Positions 33,222 through 44,330 of a DNA stretch of 64,000 bases are shown here, piece after piece. The DNA is taken from the NCBI GenBank assembly GCA_963556195.1, contig OY744529.1, positions 58,947,080-59,011,079 on the forward strand. Reading direction: 5' to 3'. The DNA is from Sepiola atlantica. Taxonomy: Eukaryota; Mollusca; Cephalopoda; Sepiida; Sepiolidae. A program made the position numbers and the translations under genes. The notes below the pieces were generated by a model, which was not told the origin of the DNA, searched no databases, and saw only the letters and a list, made by a program, of their open reading frames with translations. Positions within the stretch are counted from its first letter, which is position 1, and each line of letters starts with the position of its first letter.

Positions 33222-33228
<7 letters not shown>
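32441..33228. other. No supported gene
   Basis: Two overlapping open frames (plus 32,779-33,093; minus 33,038-32,772) are antisense to each other and carry no recognisable domain. One or both are chance. Confidence 0.4.

Positions 33229-33290
<62 letters not shown>
33229..33290. repeat. (AG)n microsatellite
   Basis: 31 uninterrupted dinucleotide repeats, an all-purine strand. Confidence 0.98.
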
Positions 33291-33292
<2 letters not shown>

Positions 33293-33696
33293 CAGAAGGA
33301 GAGGAAATGAGGTAGAGGGTAGCACTTACCTCAGTGCGTCGGTATATATTTTTTCTATTAAGTAAATAAGTTTCATTTAATTTAAATGACGTTGACCATC
33401 TGTGAAAATGAATGAATGTATCCTTTTTCTAATTAAATAACTTTAATTAATATCGACAAAACTATTGCATATATATGAGAGAAATAAAAACAATGCAATT
33501 TGAAATCAATAACACCAAGCATTAATTTCTTATAGACTGGTTACAAAATAGATATGCAAATTAGGATTCCTAATTTGTGTTTAAGGGTCTTTTGTCAGTA
33601 CTATATATGTTGTATTATTGATTTAAATAATAGTAACCTCTTTTGATGGTAATAAAGGAGTGATAAATGAAAGAAAACTTTTGCATTTATTCATTA

Positions 33697-33698
<2 letters not shown>
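33291..33698. other. No recognisable feature
   Basis: AT-rich. TTTATTCATTAA near 33,686 is inverted at about 33,812-33,823, across the following (AT)n tract. Confidence 0.4.

Positions 33699-33739
<41 letters not shown>
33699..33739. repeat. (AT)n microsatellite
   Basis: About 20 repeats, flanked at a distance by a 12-bp inverted repeat (near 33,686 and 33,812). Confidence 0.95.
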
Positions 33740-33745
<6 letters not shown>

Positions 33746-34379
33746 ATTTCATTAGAATACTTCACTTTGACCTGAGCCTGCTACCCCAGAAGAAGGGGTG
33801 TTCATCTAATGTAAGAAACTTTAATGAATAAACATCAACTATGCCCATTTTTCTCTCTTTTTCTACAGCATTTGTTATCCGAATCATTTCCAGCACAATT
33901 ATCTCTTGTAAAATGCAATCCATCAAGTCATATCAAGTGATCTTTCATTCGTGCTATAATCAGATCCAAAAAGCACAGAAGCAATAATTATGAGTTGTTT
34001 TTATTCTCTTTTTCACTGCTTTCTTGAACATTTACAATTCCTGACTAAAAGTTAAGAGGTTAATATTAATAACCGAGAATTTAATTGCTAGCTTTGTACA
34101 AACAGCATAGAGACATATCTCAACATTTAACCTTAATAATTACATGCTTGAAACGGGTTATTATGCGCCGCAAGCAATGATCATCACTGAAATGTGCATA
34201 ACAGTTAATATGTGCACCCATTTCAAATGTTGACAGGTGAATTTATAAAACCTTCCAGAGATTAATTTAAATAATTTCTAAATATGTATGATCATCATCC
34301 CAATATTAGCAAAGCAGGTCAAAGTTTATTCATTACTATTGGTACAATGTACTCAATCAACCGATGACTCAGAGGAAGA
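33740..34379. other. No recognisable feature
   Basis: AT-rich, no supported gene. Confidence 0.4.
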
Positions 34380-34495
34380 TTGACACTATGAAGTAGCCTC
34401 TATGCAAGGCCATCCCTATAAACAGACTGGGAGATCTAACATTCGAACTCTTTTACTGCAAGATTTCCTGCAAATATCTTTTTAGCTGCTAACAC
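34380..34495 (-). mobile_element. Possible worn tRNA-derived SINE
   Basis: The minus strand has GTTCGAATGT (34,439-34,448) as a B-box-like word after TTAGCAGCTAAAAAGATAT. The latter word recurs at about 35,813-35,840. No A box is convincing. Confidence 0.3.
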
Positions 34496-34499
34496 TTCA

Positions 34500-34640
34500 C
34501 TCTCATTATTCTTCTGTTTCTTTTGCATTAGTCCTGAGCTATGGCGGGGTCTGCAATAATGGATTTTTGTCTCCACTTGGCACGATCACAGGCGTTTACC
34601 CATCTCATCATCGGCTTTCCTCTTGGTCGTTTCCTAGTGA
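34500..34640 (-). mobile_element. RTE-type LINE C-terminal remnant, internal deletion
   Basis: The minus strand translates to RPRGKPMMRWVNACDRAKWR and QKSIIADPAIAQD, then a stop near 34,537. It is the same terminus as 649-1067 but lacks about 17 residues between RW and ACDRAKW. The short plus-strand open frame over it is antisense. Confidence 0.75.
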
Positions 34641-35081
34641 CTTCTCACACTACACTCACTGATCAGATAAAATATCATTCAAAAAGGAATTCTATGCTTT
34701 CAAATTTATTTCAGTTCAGATTCTGTATTTTATCATAAATTACATTTGAATAATGATTTTGTGAGTAAAATGTCAAACTTGAATTTTATTAGAAACTATT
34801 TTTTGCCATTATTGATTAAAAAAATTAAAACAGTAGTCCATACTGTTTTAATTTTAAAGCAAAATGTGCTAGTTAATGTTATAGATTTTGTAAGTTTCAT
34901 GTTATAATCTTTTTTAAAGATTTTCTTTTCGTATTGATAGCTTTGTTTACCAAGAAATACCATTTTATTTCTTAATTTGTTTTAGTTCAAAAACGTGTTG
35001 TTGAAAAATTGGATAATTGTTGAAGAAAAATCTTTTTGTCTGACTTATTTAAAATTTGCATTTCATTACTCTTTCACATAT
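34641..35081. other. No recognisable feature
   Basis: AT-rich, no supported gene. Confidence 0.4.
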
Positions 35082-35770
35082 TACTAGCAAGAACACCCGA
35101 CGTTGCTCGGGATTCAATGGGAATCACCACTATGTACATTTTAACTAAGCTCATAACACCATATTACTTTCTTTGTTTTTACTGCACCCTTCTCTCTTTT
35201 CCCTAAATATAGTCGGAAGAAGCTGAAATGTTGGAAAACTATCTGAATTAGTGTCTTATATATATGGTTTAAATTTCATCAAATAGGATATACGTATTTG
35301 AAGTTTTAAGGAGGTTCTGTCCCCACATAAATATTCGGCACATAGAGTGTAACATAGAGATTCTGGACCATTTCCATTGTCTTGCCCAGAGAATTTCATA
35401 CATATAAATTTCATCAAAATAGGATATCTTTGAAGCTTTACAAGAGTTTCGGCCCCCATAGCCGCCTTAGGTTAAGAGAGCACTTAGAGATTTGGGACCA
35501 CTTTCATTTTCTTCCCCCAGAAAACTTTATACATATGATTTAAATTTCATGAAAATAAGATATATTTTAAGTTTTAAGAGGGTTATGCCCTTATAGCCCT
35601 CTTAAAGGCACACTTAAAGATTTGGGAACACTCCAATTGTCTTCTCTGGTAAATTTTACATAAGAATACATTTTTAGATTTAGATTCTCTAACCTTACTT
35701 TCTACATGGAACACACAAACATCACACACATGCATAAACACAGACATTGAGCTTTATTAGAAAGTATATA
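35082..35770 (+). mobile_element. Compact copy of TACTAGCAG-headed element
   Basis: The head TACTAGCAAGAACACCCGAC with GTTGCTCGGG is at 35,082-35,111. The tail contains ACACACAAACATCACACACA and CAGACATTGAGCTTTATTAG (35,710-35,760). Between them lie about three diverged 137-bp units, each starting TTAAATTTCAT-AAATA-GATAT (35,268, 35,404 and 35,541). The piece before the tail (AATTTTACATAAGAATACA) is shared with 4690-4720 and 5197-5217 in the longer copy, which links both ends to one family. Non-coding. Confidence 0.75.
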
Positions 35771-36028
35771 ATCTTTTTTAAGGTTTTCTCTTCTGAAATG
35801 AAAGTGAATTGCTGGCAGCTAAAAAGATATCTGTTGACTGACTGGAAAACTTGCCTCCAGTAAAAAAAACAAAATGTTAGATATCTCGGCCTGTTATAGG
35901 CATGGCCTTATCTCTATGTCTCAGAGAGAGAATTACTTCATGTGGCATATCAATGAACTGATAAAAATGTTATATGATCAAACAAACATGAAAATTTAAG
36001 ATCAATGTTTGAACATCTTCTTCTTCTT

Positions 36029-36059
<31 letters not shown>

Positions 36060-36330
36060 AGGACACCCAGAAGGGCTATAATATTTCGATCTTTTCATGA
36101 AAGGGTTTTTAGGAGGCATAATATGAGTACAGCCTATTTGAAAATACAAATATTTTAGATTTGCATTGAATTTGATTTGTTTTCATTAGACAGCAAGATT
36201 TCCAATTAAGCAAGTGACTTCATGCCTTGTCTGGAGCGATTTCCATTAATAAAAAAAACTCACGCAAACAACTTTGCTTACATACAGAAATAAAAAATAT
36301 TCATATTTTGTACGTTTGTAAATATATAAA
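35771..36330. other. No gene; includes (TTC)n
   Basis: Contains the (TTC)n tract at 36,016-36,058. Otherwise unassigned. Confidence 0.4.
36016..36058. repeat. (TTC)n microsatellite
   Basis: About 14 trinucleotide repeats. Confidence 0.97.
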
Positions 36331-36560
36331 TACTAGTGAGTTCCGGCATTGTCCTTGAAAACTGATGGAACCCAAGAAACTCCTGTCCCCACTCTCGAAC
36401 CTCATATTAGGTTACATTTTCTTTAATGGTAAAACAAGGGTGGGTGTGCAGTGCCGGGTTGTGAACACAGAGACAGCAGTGTTAACGTTATACTTCTAAA
36501 AGATACACAGTGAGTGTTAACGTAACGCCTGCCTGAGTGTATGAATAATAATGTAAAAAA
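36331..36560 (+). mobile_element. TACTAGTG-headed element fragment
   Basis: The head TACTAGTGAGTTCCGGCATT with GTCCTTG is a worn version of the family head. AAGAAACTCCTGTCCCCACT and CCTCATATTA follow and match the minus-strand copy ending at 27,184. Confidence 0.6.
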
Positions 36561-36729
36561 AAAAAATTGCCTCAATAATATCCGGCAAAACTGTTACTAA
36601 AAAAAAATATAATAATTGTTTTGAAGAGCTGAAAAAGTCTCATCTTCATTTTATGAGTGGGGCCCATACGAAATTGTTTGCAGAGAGAAACATTTTAAAA
36701 GCCAAGTTTAAACTGATAAAAAAACTTTG
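36561..36729. other. No recognisable feature
   Basis: AT-rich sequence with poly-A runs. Confidence 0.3.
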
Positions 36730-37110
36730 TGGTCTGTAATTATTTCACCATCCTCTGTTTATCTCTCCCTCGTTTTTTAGGAAGAAGATATAAAAAATAT
36801 AAATGTTTATTAGTTCGTTTGTTGTATGGAAGACTCAAAATGCTATGAAAATCAATTTAAAATTGCTGAAAAGCCTTTGTCTGATGAAATAACCTGTCTT
36901 TCTTTCCCCCTCTCTCTCTCTCAATTTAGAAGTGATTGTAAGGAAGAGGATATCGAAAATGGTAGCGTTCGTTAATGTCTGTGTTGGTATACAATACCGA
37001 AAATGCTACGAAGATATGTACGTAAAACTTGGCAGTTATGTGACAGAGCGATTTAAAATTACGAAGTGTTTCTTAAAAAAAACTGTAGTTGCATATAATA
37101 TTGTATTCAA
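36730..37110 (+). repeat. Diverged tandem dimer, about 175-bp units
   Basis: A pyrimidine-rich block, then AGGAAGA-GATAT-AAAAT, then an AATGCTA-GAA word, occur in order at about 36,760-36,850 and 36,930-37,015. Confidence 0.6.
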
Positions 37111-37360
37111 CTGCAATTAACGCAATCATGTATTTGTTTATTGTACCTATATCACAACGATTTTGTCAGCTAAGATATTCTGTAAATCATTAAAATAGGT
37201 CATTAGCGAAGAAAGTTCATTTAAGAAATACGTTCTTGTTCTTGTTCTAATGCATGTTATGAATGAACAACAATAGTAGATTGTGCGGAAATATTCCAAG
37301 ATTAGGCATACTGTAAGCACCGATATTAATTGCAGATATTAGTAAAATGTAGAGTTAGAG

Positions 37361-37675
37361 GGTCAATATACTGATTGACCCCAAAAAATCGCAACATTTT
37401 GTTTTTTGGTGGTTTTGTGCTAGGTTGGGTCTAGTCTACAACATACTAAAAGTTGTACAAGATCCGAGTATGGTAAAGTTTCAAATTTCGAATATGACTT
37501 GTTTTGGTTTGCAAGTCATTTTCCATTTACATGTGAAGCACTAACTCGGTTTGTTTTCATGATAAATCAATATATCATGGATTTTTACCCAAGTTTTCAC
37601 GGTCAATTTTTCACATGAAAGGGTTACAGTGATGCCAAATAAACTCTTATACAATATCAATGGGTACCCCTACAC
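37361..37675 (+). repeat. Left terminal inverted repeat
   Basis: About 315 bp, reverse-complementary to 40,978-41,300 with scattered substitutions and small indels concentrated in the outer 40 bp. Confidence 0.88.
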
Positions 37676-37678
37676 CCA

Positions 37679-40600
37679 TTACCCTTGTTGTATCCATCCT
37701 GATTCACTTACGTCACAGTGCTTTTTCAAAACTTTTAACTCCTCATCAGCATCTTTCACTGGATCATTTTTCATATTGTCACAATTTCCATATTGGCAAT
37801 GTCCACACACACTTGTACATTCTAGTCCATGCCTCCTGCAGGTACACCTTAGGTTATTGCATCTTTCTGAACAGTTGCAATGGATTATCTGAATCAGTGC
37901 ATCTGGAGCAGGGTTTTTGTCCGTCATCACTGGAACAAGTTTGCTCCCTTCCTCCCTTCCATCTTCCACCCACACCATTTCATCACTACATCCTATCTAC
38001 TCCATAATCTGGTAGTAAGTCTGCAAAGAATGAAATTTACAAGCAGAGGGCGTTGGTGGGAGTCGTTCTGATGTGACAAACGTCTTAACTCTCGCAGCTA
38101 ATAGATGCCAGGGAGTTTTCTTCTATCTGTATTGAACAAAGCTACCATTGCCTTACAATCATTAGTTTCCACAACATCTTGGCTTTGCTTTGGTAGAGAA
38201 AATACTTTTGAACAGTCTGTCATTGTCTTTTCTCTCTTAACGATTCGTTGGTACGCCCACATCTTTCCTATTCCAAATACCCTGGACACCAAATCGCATC
38301 CCATAAAGGTAAACAGCAGATCATTACAAACTGTTTCGCCTAGCACCTGCTTAAGAACCTTGTCAGAGCAAAAATAAAATGCAGTACATTTAGAAACATA
38401 TGCACGGAACAGCAAGAGAAGGTTCGTGTCTTCTCCAATAAGGGTGGTTGATTTGAAAGCAGACATGTTGATGGCTGCCTTTGCAATCTCAACATCGGCA
38501 TCTCTTTCCGCTTGAATAACGTCACAGACTTTCTGCCGCATTCGTTCCATGATCGTCTGGATCAGCGCCTGCTTGTTGCCACATTTGACAAGAAGTCCTC
38601 CTTTTTCCCAGCAAATTTTGTTACCTCGGTAATATTCACCTTTCGTGCATTCAGCTTTCGACTTTGCCGCTGATGAGTACAGTTCTTTATACTTTGTCAA
38701 ACTTCATAACCATGAAACACGACAGTTGCTCTCCCATAGTGTTCAACAGTAAATGAGGCATAATCATTTGCAATCGAGCTGTAGGTACTCTCCTCCTTCC
38801 ATTTAAAACGGTGAAGAAGAGATCCTCCGTCTAGTACATTGTGCTCTGTGACTGGAACGGTTTGTGTCACAGCACTGTCTAATTTTGTTTCAACATAATT
38901 TCTGAGAGCTACTGCCAGCTGTGGTTTGTCTGCTTGATGTAAAATGCGCTTTCCTTCAAATAAAGACATCGGGTAGAGACAGAGTTCATAGGACATGACA
39001 TCATCCAGCTTTAGATCAGCCATCTATGAGACCATGAGAAAACTCTGGAATAAAAGTACTGCGTCAATGCTACGATCTGCAGAAACTTTAACATTCTTGC
39101 TCGATGCTAAAGTCTTTATTTTCAAACTTCGTTTGTGAGAATAGGAGGAAACTGATTGTCCATTCATGTCTTTTCTGATTTCGAAACGGTCCTGAACATT
39201 AGCATCCTCGTTAGCAGAACTCCCTGTGATAATATTGCACAACGAATCATTGCCTGAAAACGGCTTAAAGCTATCTAGTTGCTCTGCAACTTTCCCGAGG
39301 TCTGTCTCATCTCTTCTCATCCGAGAGGCAGACAACTTCTTATGCTGTTCACTTGTTGTATAACTTCATGCGGTAAGTTATTGCATGGCAAGGTTGTAAG
39401 CGGATGACATAGTGGACGACATGGCCCAAACTGTTCTCTAGTGCTCGGACATCCCACTACCCCGTGTGAGCCAAACATAGCTTTTGAGCGCATTAGTGTT
39501 TGCTCGATGACAAGATCAGAGCCAAGACTAGCCCAGCATTGACTACTGCGTCTGATTACATGAAACCCTAACAGGAATTTTTGATGTACTGCAGGGTTGT
39601 CATCTTTCAAGACATACAACTTCTGGAGATATGGACGAACCGACTTAAGATAGTTTGGATGACCAGTGGCTGCGAATATTGGCAGACAAGTGAAGACGGC
39701 ACTAAGACATAGTTCCCAACAGTCCATTCAATCAAGCAATTCCTAGCATATGCATAGATTGCTGGTTTAGGAGGCCCATACCAGTTCATCTCTTATCAGA
39801 GTTAGACTGTTGTAAATCCTACAGATAGAATCTGATTCCAACAATGACTTCAAGTCACATTCACCAGTCTCCATCAGCATGTACAGCCGCTCAAGTTCCT
39901 ATACTTGGTCCTGAAAACCAGATTTATCCTCCAAGATTTTCGCAACAATCCATATCGCCTTATCAGCTTTTCCTTGAGGTACTCATTTCCATATGCCGTT
40001 GATTTACTACCTCGTAAGTATTCTCCCATTTAAGCGACAAGGTCAGATATCGTTATCTGTTCTGCATCATTATCCTCCAATAATACACACACCCTTTCGA
40101 ATGCTTCAACCTGATCGCTGTCTTTTGGTCTTCCACTTTTTCATCGTTTGGTTAATTCAACTGACGTGAACTGTATTGGAATGCTTTGCATTGTATGGAA
40201 GTTGGCGTTACATGACTGGTCGTACACACAGTCTGATGCATGAAGATCACCACCAAAATATTCGATCCTACCTTGAACAGCAGTGGCCCACTCATCTCCT
40301 CTTGTTTTGCAATTAACAAGGATAGTTTGAGCAAATGCATAAGTCTTCACATAGCAAATCTTTCCTTCCCTTTTTCGTTTATAATCTTTTTTCGTAGTAT
40401 CAGTTACACAGAAAAAGCAATGCGTTTTACTGTCATATTGTCCCAAAGAAACACGAGCGCTCCTTTTTACTGGCGGAGCAGAATCATCCTTTTTTTAGGC
40501 TAAAGCAATGCCTTTTTGTTTATGTGAACACTAGTTCCGGCTTTAACAATGACTTTGAAACCTCTTTCGATACTTGCACGGTTGACACCTGCAGCACCCT

Positions 40601-40682
40601 TTTCTCGAAGCACCACGGTCTCATCACAGTCCAAATCCTGTTCGCATAAAGGACAAGTTTCTCTACTGGCGGCTGAACTCAT
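37679..40682 (-). pseudogene. Degraded CXC-domain / PIN-FEN-like element gene
   Basis: One minus-strand gene broken by few lesions. The likely start is the ATG at 40,680-40,682 (MSSAASRE), just before a CPLC zinc knuckle and REKGAAGVNRASIERG. Next come THCFFC and a DLHASDCVYDQSCNANFHTM C/H motif (to about 40,180), then the ATGHPNYLKSVRPYLQ and GFHVIRRS-QCWASLGSDLVI region (39,690-39,500). A segment with SIDAVLLFQSFLMVS and LKLDDVMSYELCLYP follows. A nuclease-like set comes after: HNVLDGGSLL (Asp at 38,829-38,831), VVFHGY (usually an acidic residue at the H), DADVEIA, GEDTNLLLL and a GCD motif (near 38,297). The C-terminus has nine cysteines spaced CxCx3Cx4CxCx6Cx3CxxCx4C (about 37,880-37,777), as in Tesmin/TSO1 CXC domains. 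In-frame stops (at 40,141, 39,024 and 38,697) and a frameshift near 38,590 disable it. The nuclease assignment is inferred from acidic-motif order. Confidence 0.75.
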
Positions 40683-40977
40683 GTTTGACCTTGAAAATAT
40701 ATGAAAATATATATGTATTAGTATATGGTGATTAGTATGGAGCAAGTGAATTGTTTGTGAGGGCAGTTTTTGATGGGGTAAAACGTGGTCTCTTTGGGTT
40801 TTTCAGTTGTTTTCTCATGAATCCTATACAACAATTTCATTTATATATGGAGTAATAATTCACCACTGGTACCCATATAAAAACAATCACCCATATGCCT
40901 GTTTGTGAACCTAGGTGAGTGCAATAAGGGGTTTAGGGGTACGGGTACCAATGTGGACGTAATGAGGGGTTTAGGGG

Positions 40978-41300
40978 TCGGATACCCCTAGATATGGTAT
41001 AAGGGTTTATTTGGCATCTCTGGTAACCCTTTCATGTGAAAGATTGACCCTGAAAAGTTGGGTAAAAATCCAAGATTTATTGATTTATCATGAAAACTGA
41101 TAGAGTTAGTGCTTCACATGTAAATGGAAAATGACTTGTAAACCAAAACAATTCATATTCGAAATTTGAAACTTTACCATACTCGGATCTTGTCCAACTT
41201 TTAGTATGTTGTAGACTAGACCCAGCCTAACATAAAACCACCAAAAAACAAAATGTTGCAATGTTTTTGAGGTAGGGGTACTCTGGCAGTGTATTGGACC
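40978..41300 (-). repeat. Right terminal inverted repeat
   Basis: Reverse complement of 37,361-37,675. Just inside it (40,925-40,980) a GGGGTTTAGGGGT word occurs twice, about 45 bp apart. Confidence 0.88.
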
Positions 41301-41864
41301 GGTGTAAGTAGTATTGTTTGAGTTATTAATATAGCAAACTGACAGTGCTATGAAGATAATTATTGAAAAGTGAGGGATTTAAGAATCAGATTTGTGTAAT
41401 CCATAAGTAGTTTATTTTTATAGTATTAGTATCGACTATGATTATTGTTATTACGCTGTTTTATGTTGATATAACTGAATTAATTTTTCAGCTATGAGGC
41501 AGAAAAATGAATCTTAATGAAGTGGGAAGACTTGAGAGATAGTGTGTAAGTTCTCCTTCAATTATCTCTGAGCTTACTTTTGAAAAGCAAAAATTGATCA
41601 GGACTGAATATTAAAATTGAAGAAAACGAACAGAAGTAAAATTTTGTTTTCTAATAACATAGATCAATATTTCAAACATGCGTAATAGTTTCTCCAAAGT
41701 ATTTTCAACTATTACTTTTTCGATTCAACTGATTATTGGACATATTCTTCTTTAATGAGGTCCACGAAATAAATTTCTCAGAAGTCTATAAAAATCAGGT
41801 TGTTATTTAACGCCATGTTTTATTACCCCGGAATATACCTGACTTTTGATGCAATCCTCTACGA
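41301..41864. other. No recognisable gene
   Basis: AT-rich sequence between the TIR element and a LINE remnant. Confidence 0.4.
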
Positions 41865-42310
41865 ATATAAGAGTCAGAAACGTCCGAAGATGGAGTTCTG
41901 CTACCACATCTGGGGAGGTGCCGCTCAAAGCACTCTTTCTTGTCTTGACAGAGTAAAAAAAATCAATTTTGCAATCTACTGGAGGATGATCTCTTCTCTC
42001 CCCTACAACCCCTTTCTCACAGAAGGGACGTCGCCAGTCTCTCTCTACTCTATTCTTATTTCCATGGAAAATGCTCAACTGAGCTTCAATCTCTGGTTCT
42101 CCCTTGTAAGACATTCACAACAACAACTCATCTACCCCCACAACTGCTAAGAACTTTCACTTTTTCCTCCATGTGCCTAACATCAAGTGAAATTTCCATG
42201 AACAGAGTTTCTTTCCAAGAACTTCCCATCCGTGGAACACATTACTGCTTCACTGCAGACTACAACATGGTAAAACTGTTGACTTCTCCCCACATTTATG
42301 TTTGAATCTA
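41865..42310 (+). mobile_element. CR1/jockey-like LINE, 3' terminal remnant
   Basis: Plus-strand frames give KMEFCYHIWGGAAQSTLSCL, DRVKKINF, LPYNPFLTEGTSPVSLYSIL and, further on with stops, NSF/SVEHITASLQTTTW. This is the ORF2 C-terminal tail (normally MEYC-HIW...LDRVQ...LQPL-HRR-VASL) found in longer form at 62,560-62,160. The overlapping minus-strand open frame is its antisense. Confidence 0.75.
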
Positions 42311-42374
42311 TTATCATTAGTGCTCCTCCTCACGACCTACTTTATAGAACATTATTCCATTTTTAGAAGGTTAT

Positions 42375-42900
42375 GTTTTTAGTTGAGTTTGTTTGTTGGT
42401 CTGTCATTATGTTTGTTTTTTGTGTACAGTCTAGCATCCACATCGTTTGACCAATCGTCACCAAACGTGGTCAGAATATCGGTCATTGTTTAACTTAGAA
42501 CTGATTTAATTTTGGGATATGTAGGTCAAAGGTCAAGGTCATGAAAAGTTAAAAGTCACACTTTTGACGATAATTTCAGTTCTTTTCATAGAGACTCACT
42601 ACTTGGTCCATATTGTAACCAATCTTATATGACCTTAAGGTTTGATTTTGACCGTGAAAATCGGTCAAGATCGAAATTTTGATGGAATTTCACTTTCTAA
42701 TTTTTCCAAATTTGATGTATTGATCTCATGCTCTTTCAAAACATAATGATTTCTTTACACCATAAATTTTGCACCATGAAAAATTTCAGCCTAATCAGAT
42801 AAATATTTTTTGAGTTATCAACTTTGAGAATACTTCATACAATATGGAAAAGTAAAGGCTAGATACCTATGAAGTCGCACGACTGTTCTTGTTCTTCAAT
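42375..42900 (+). mobile_element. Dispersed repeat with nuclear-receptor half-sites
   Basis: Non-coding stretch with ATCGTCACCAAACGTGGTCA near 42,455-42,475 and GTAGGTCAAAGGTCAAGGTC at about 42,522-42,541. It reads like a known invertebrate dispersed repeat, but I cannot name it. The AGGTCA half-sites are noted as sequence only. Confidence 0.45.
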
Positions 42901-43194
42901 GTTTCTATGTGAGTTTGGCTTTTCTGTCCTGCTCTCCATTAGTTGCAAAGCATAAAATCGGTTTTATGTGGAGTCTGATGAATTTATTTGCCCCCAAAAG
43001 CTTCTGCCATTACAATGAATACTTGTTAATTGTATTACTAATGTTGATCATTGACTGTTTATTTAACTCTTTAGCTATTTTAGGAAAGTGATAAATCCAG
43101 ATAAACTATCTGAGAGTTTTAATTATTCACAGAAAAAGTCCAAAAATAAACAGTTATTATGTGATTGAAGCTGAGAAGATTTAATATAAAGTTA

Positions 43195-43760
43195 GGTATG
43201 TGTATATGTTTATATATTTTTTGTACACGATTCACTCCTAAACTAATTAATCGATCATTATGAATTTTAGAACACAGCTGCATTTATGTAAGGAGTCCAA
43301 AGGTGGGCTATATTTAGTTTAATTTAGTTTTATGTAAATGGAATAAAAAGGGGGCAGAAGCCTTTCGTGAAAATTCGATTTTTGTGAAATTGCAGCATTA
43401 GATATTAGACATCAATTAATAAATATTCCCCAAATTTCAGTTTCGTTGGTATATCTTAAAGGGATTTTAGGGCACAATATGGACACAACCGACAATTTGA
43501 AATTCAACTATTTCAGATTTCCATTGAATTTTATCCATAGTCATTAGATACACATTAAGCAAGGTTCCATCAATTTCAATTTCTTGTATAGACTCCTTAA
43601 GCTTAAGCTTTAAATTTTAGATATTTTCTGATATCAAAATCATGTAATGGATTTTGATCAAAATTTGAATAATAATTGTAAACAGAAGGTGTAGTATCAT
43701 TATATTTTGATTTTAATCTTCGTAATGAGACATAGAATTGGTGCAAAACTGTTCTATTCG
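43195..43760 (+). mobile_element. Dispersed repeat family D, copy 2
   Basis: Same word order as 22,322-22,800, from AAACTAATTAATCGATCATT to TAATGGATTTTGATCAAA. Its 5' 105 bp lie outside the tandem duplication and the rest inside, so the duplication breakpoint falls within this repeat. Confidence 0.85.
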
Positions 43761-44270
43761 GAGAATTAATTTTACCTGTCCTGGGACGAGTATTCTTCTA
43801 GTAGTGCCTATATAAAACACAAACATTGTCTTTCTGTCTGTATGCTAACTACTTTTAGATTATTAGACTTACAAACTTGAAATTTGGTAAGAACTATACT
43901 CTAGCGATGTCCTAAGAAGTTAATATTTATCTTTTTTCTTTAGAGTGTTCTTAGAGAGAGCCTGACCCTTATACACATTTAACATTTTCAAACCTCTTCT
44001 TTTAATAAGATTTAAGCCGTTGTCACATTACACAGAATTCAATAGATTATGAAAATGTGAAAACATTTTAGATCATTATATGACACCTTAATGAAGGTTT
44101 AACTCCATGAAATTAAAACCTTTTTATGTCTATAATTTAACTGTTTAACTATTATAACATAGTTTTATGTTTATTCTTCCACTTAAAACATACTCATTAA
44201 TTATTCGTAAACACCTGAAAACATGAGGACGTACGTTATGGATTTCATATTAATAAAAGCTTTTAAAAAG

Positions 44271-44330
44271 TACTAGTTAATACCCACTCCTTGAGTGGTG
44301 TTGGTACACTACCTGGGTATGTCAATTTCT
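44271..44330 (+). mobile_element. TACTAGTT-type element head (copy A)
   Basis: TACTAGTTAATACCCACTCC followed by TTGAGTGG resembles a diverged family head. Repeated at about 49,381 in copy B. Confidence 0.4.

Larger units (their letters stand above)
37361..41300 (-). mobile_element. Long-TIR element carrying a CXC/PIN-like gene
   Basis: Terminal inverted repeats of roughly 310-320 bp (37,361-37,675 and 40,978-41,300, reverse complement) enclose a single degraded minus-strand gene. Outermost bases agree as GGTC(C)AATA-ACTG; inside, CAACATTTTGTTTTTTGGTG, CTAGTCTACAACATACTAAA and GGGTTAC-G-GATGCCAAAT match in order at roughly 85-90% identity. Total length is 3.94 kb. Target-site duplications are not clear at these limits, so the true ends could differ by several bases. 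I see no DDE/D transposase motifs and cannot place it in a canonical superfamily. It behaves like a TIR element whose only cargo is the gene described at 37,679-40,682. Confidence 0.8.

Noticed and set aside
37629..38377. Plus-strand open frames of 63-115 residues
   Set aside because: Antisense of the CXC/PIN-like gene; cysteine and acidic motifs are on the minus strand.
37679..40682. Intact host CXC-domain transcription factor gene (tesmin/LIN54-like)
   Set aside because: One partial CXC block, long TIRs at both sides, in-frame stops and a frameshift, no introns; it fits a mobile-element gene better.
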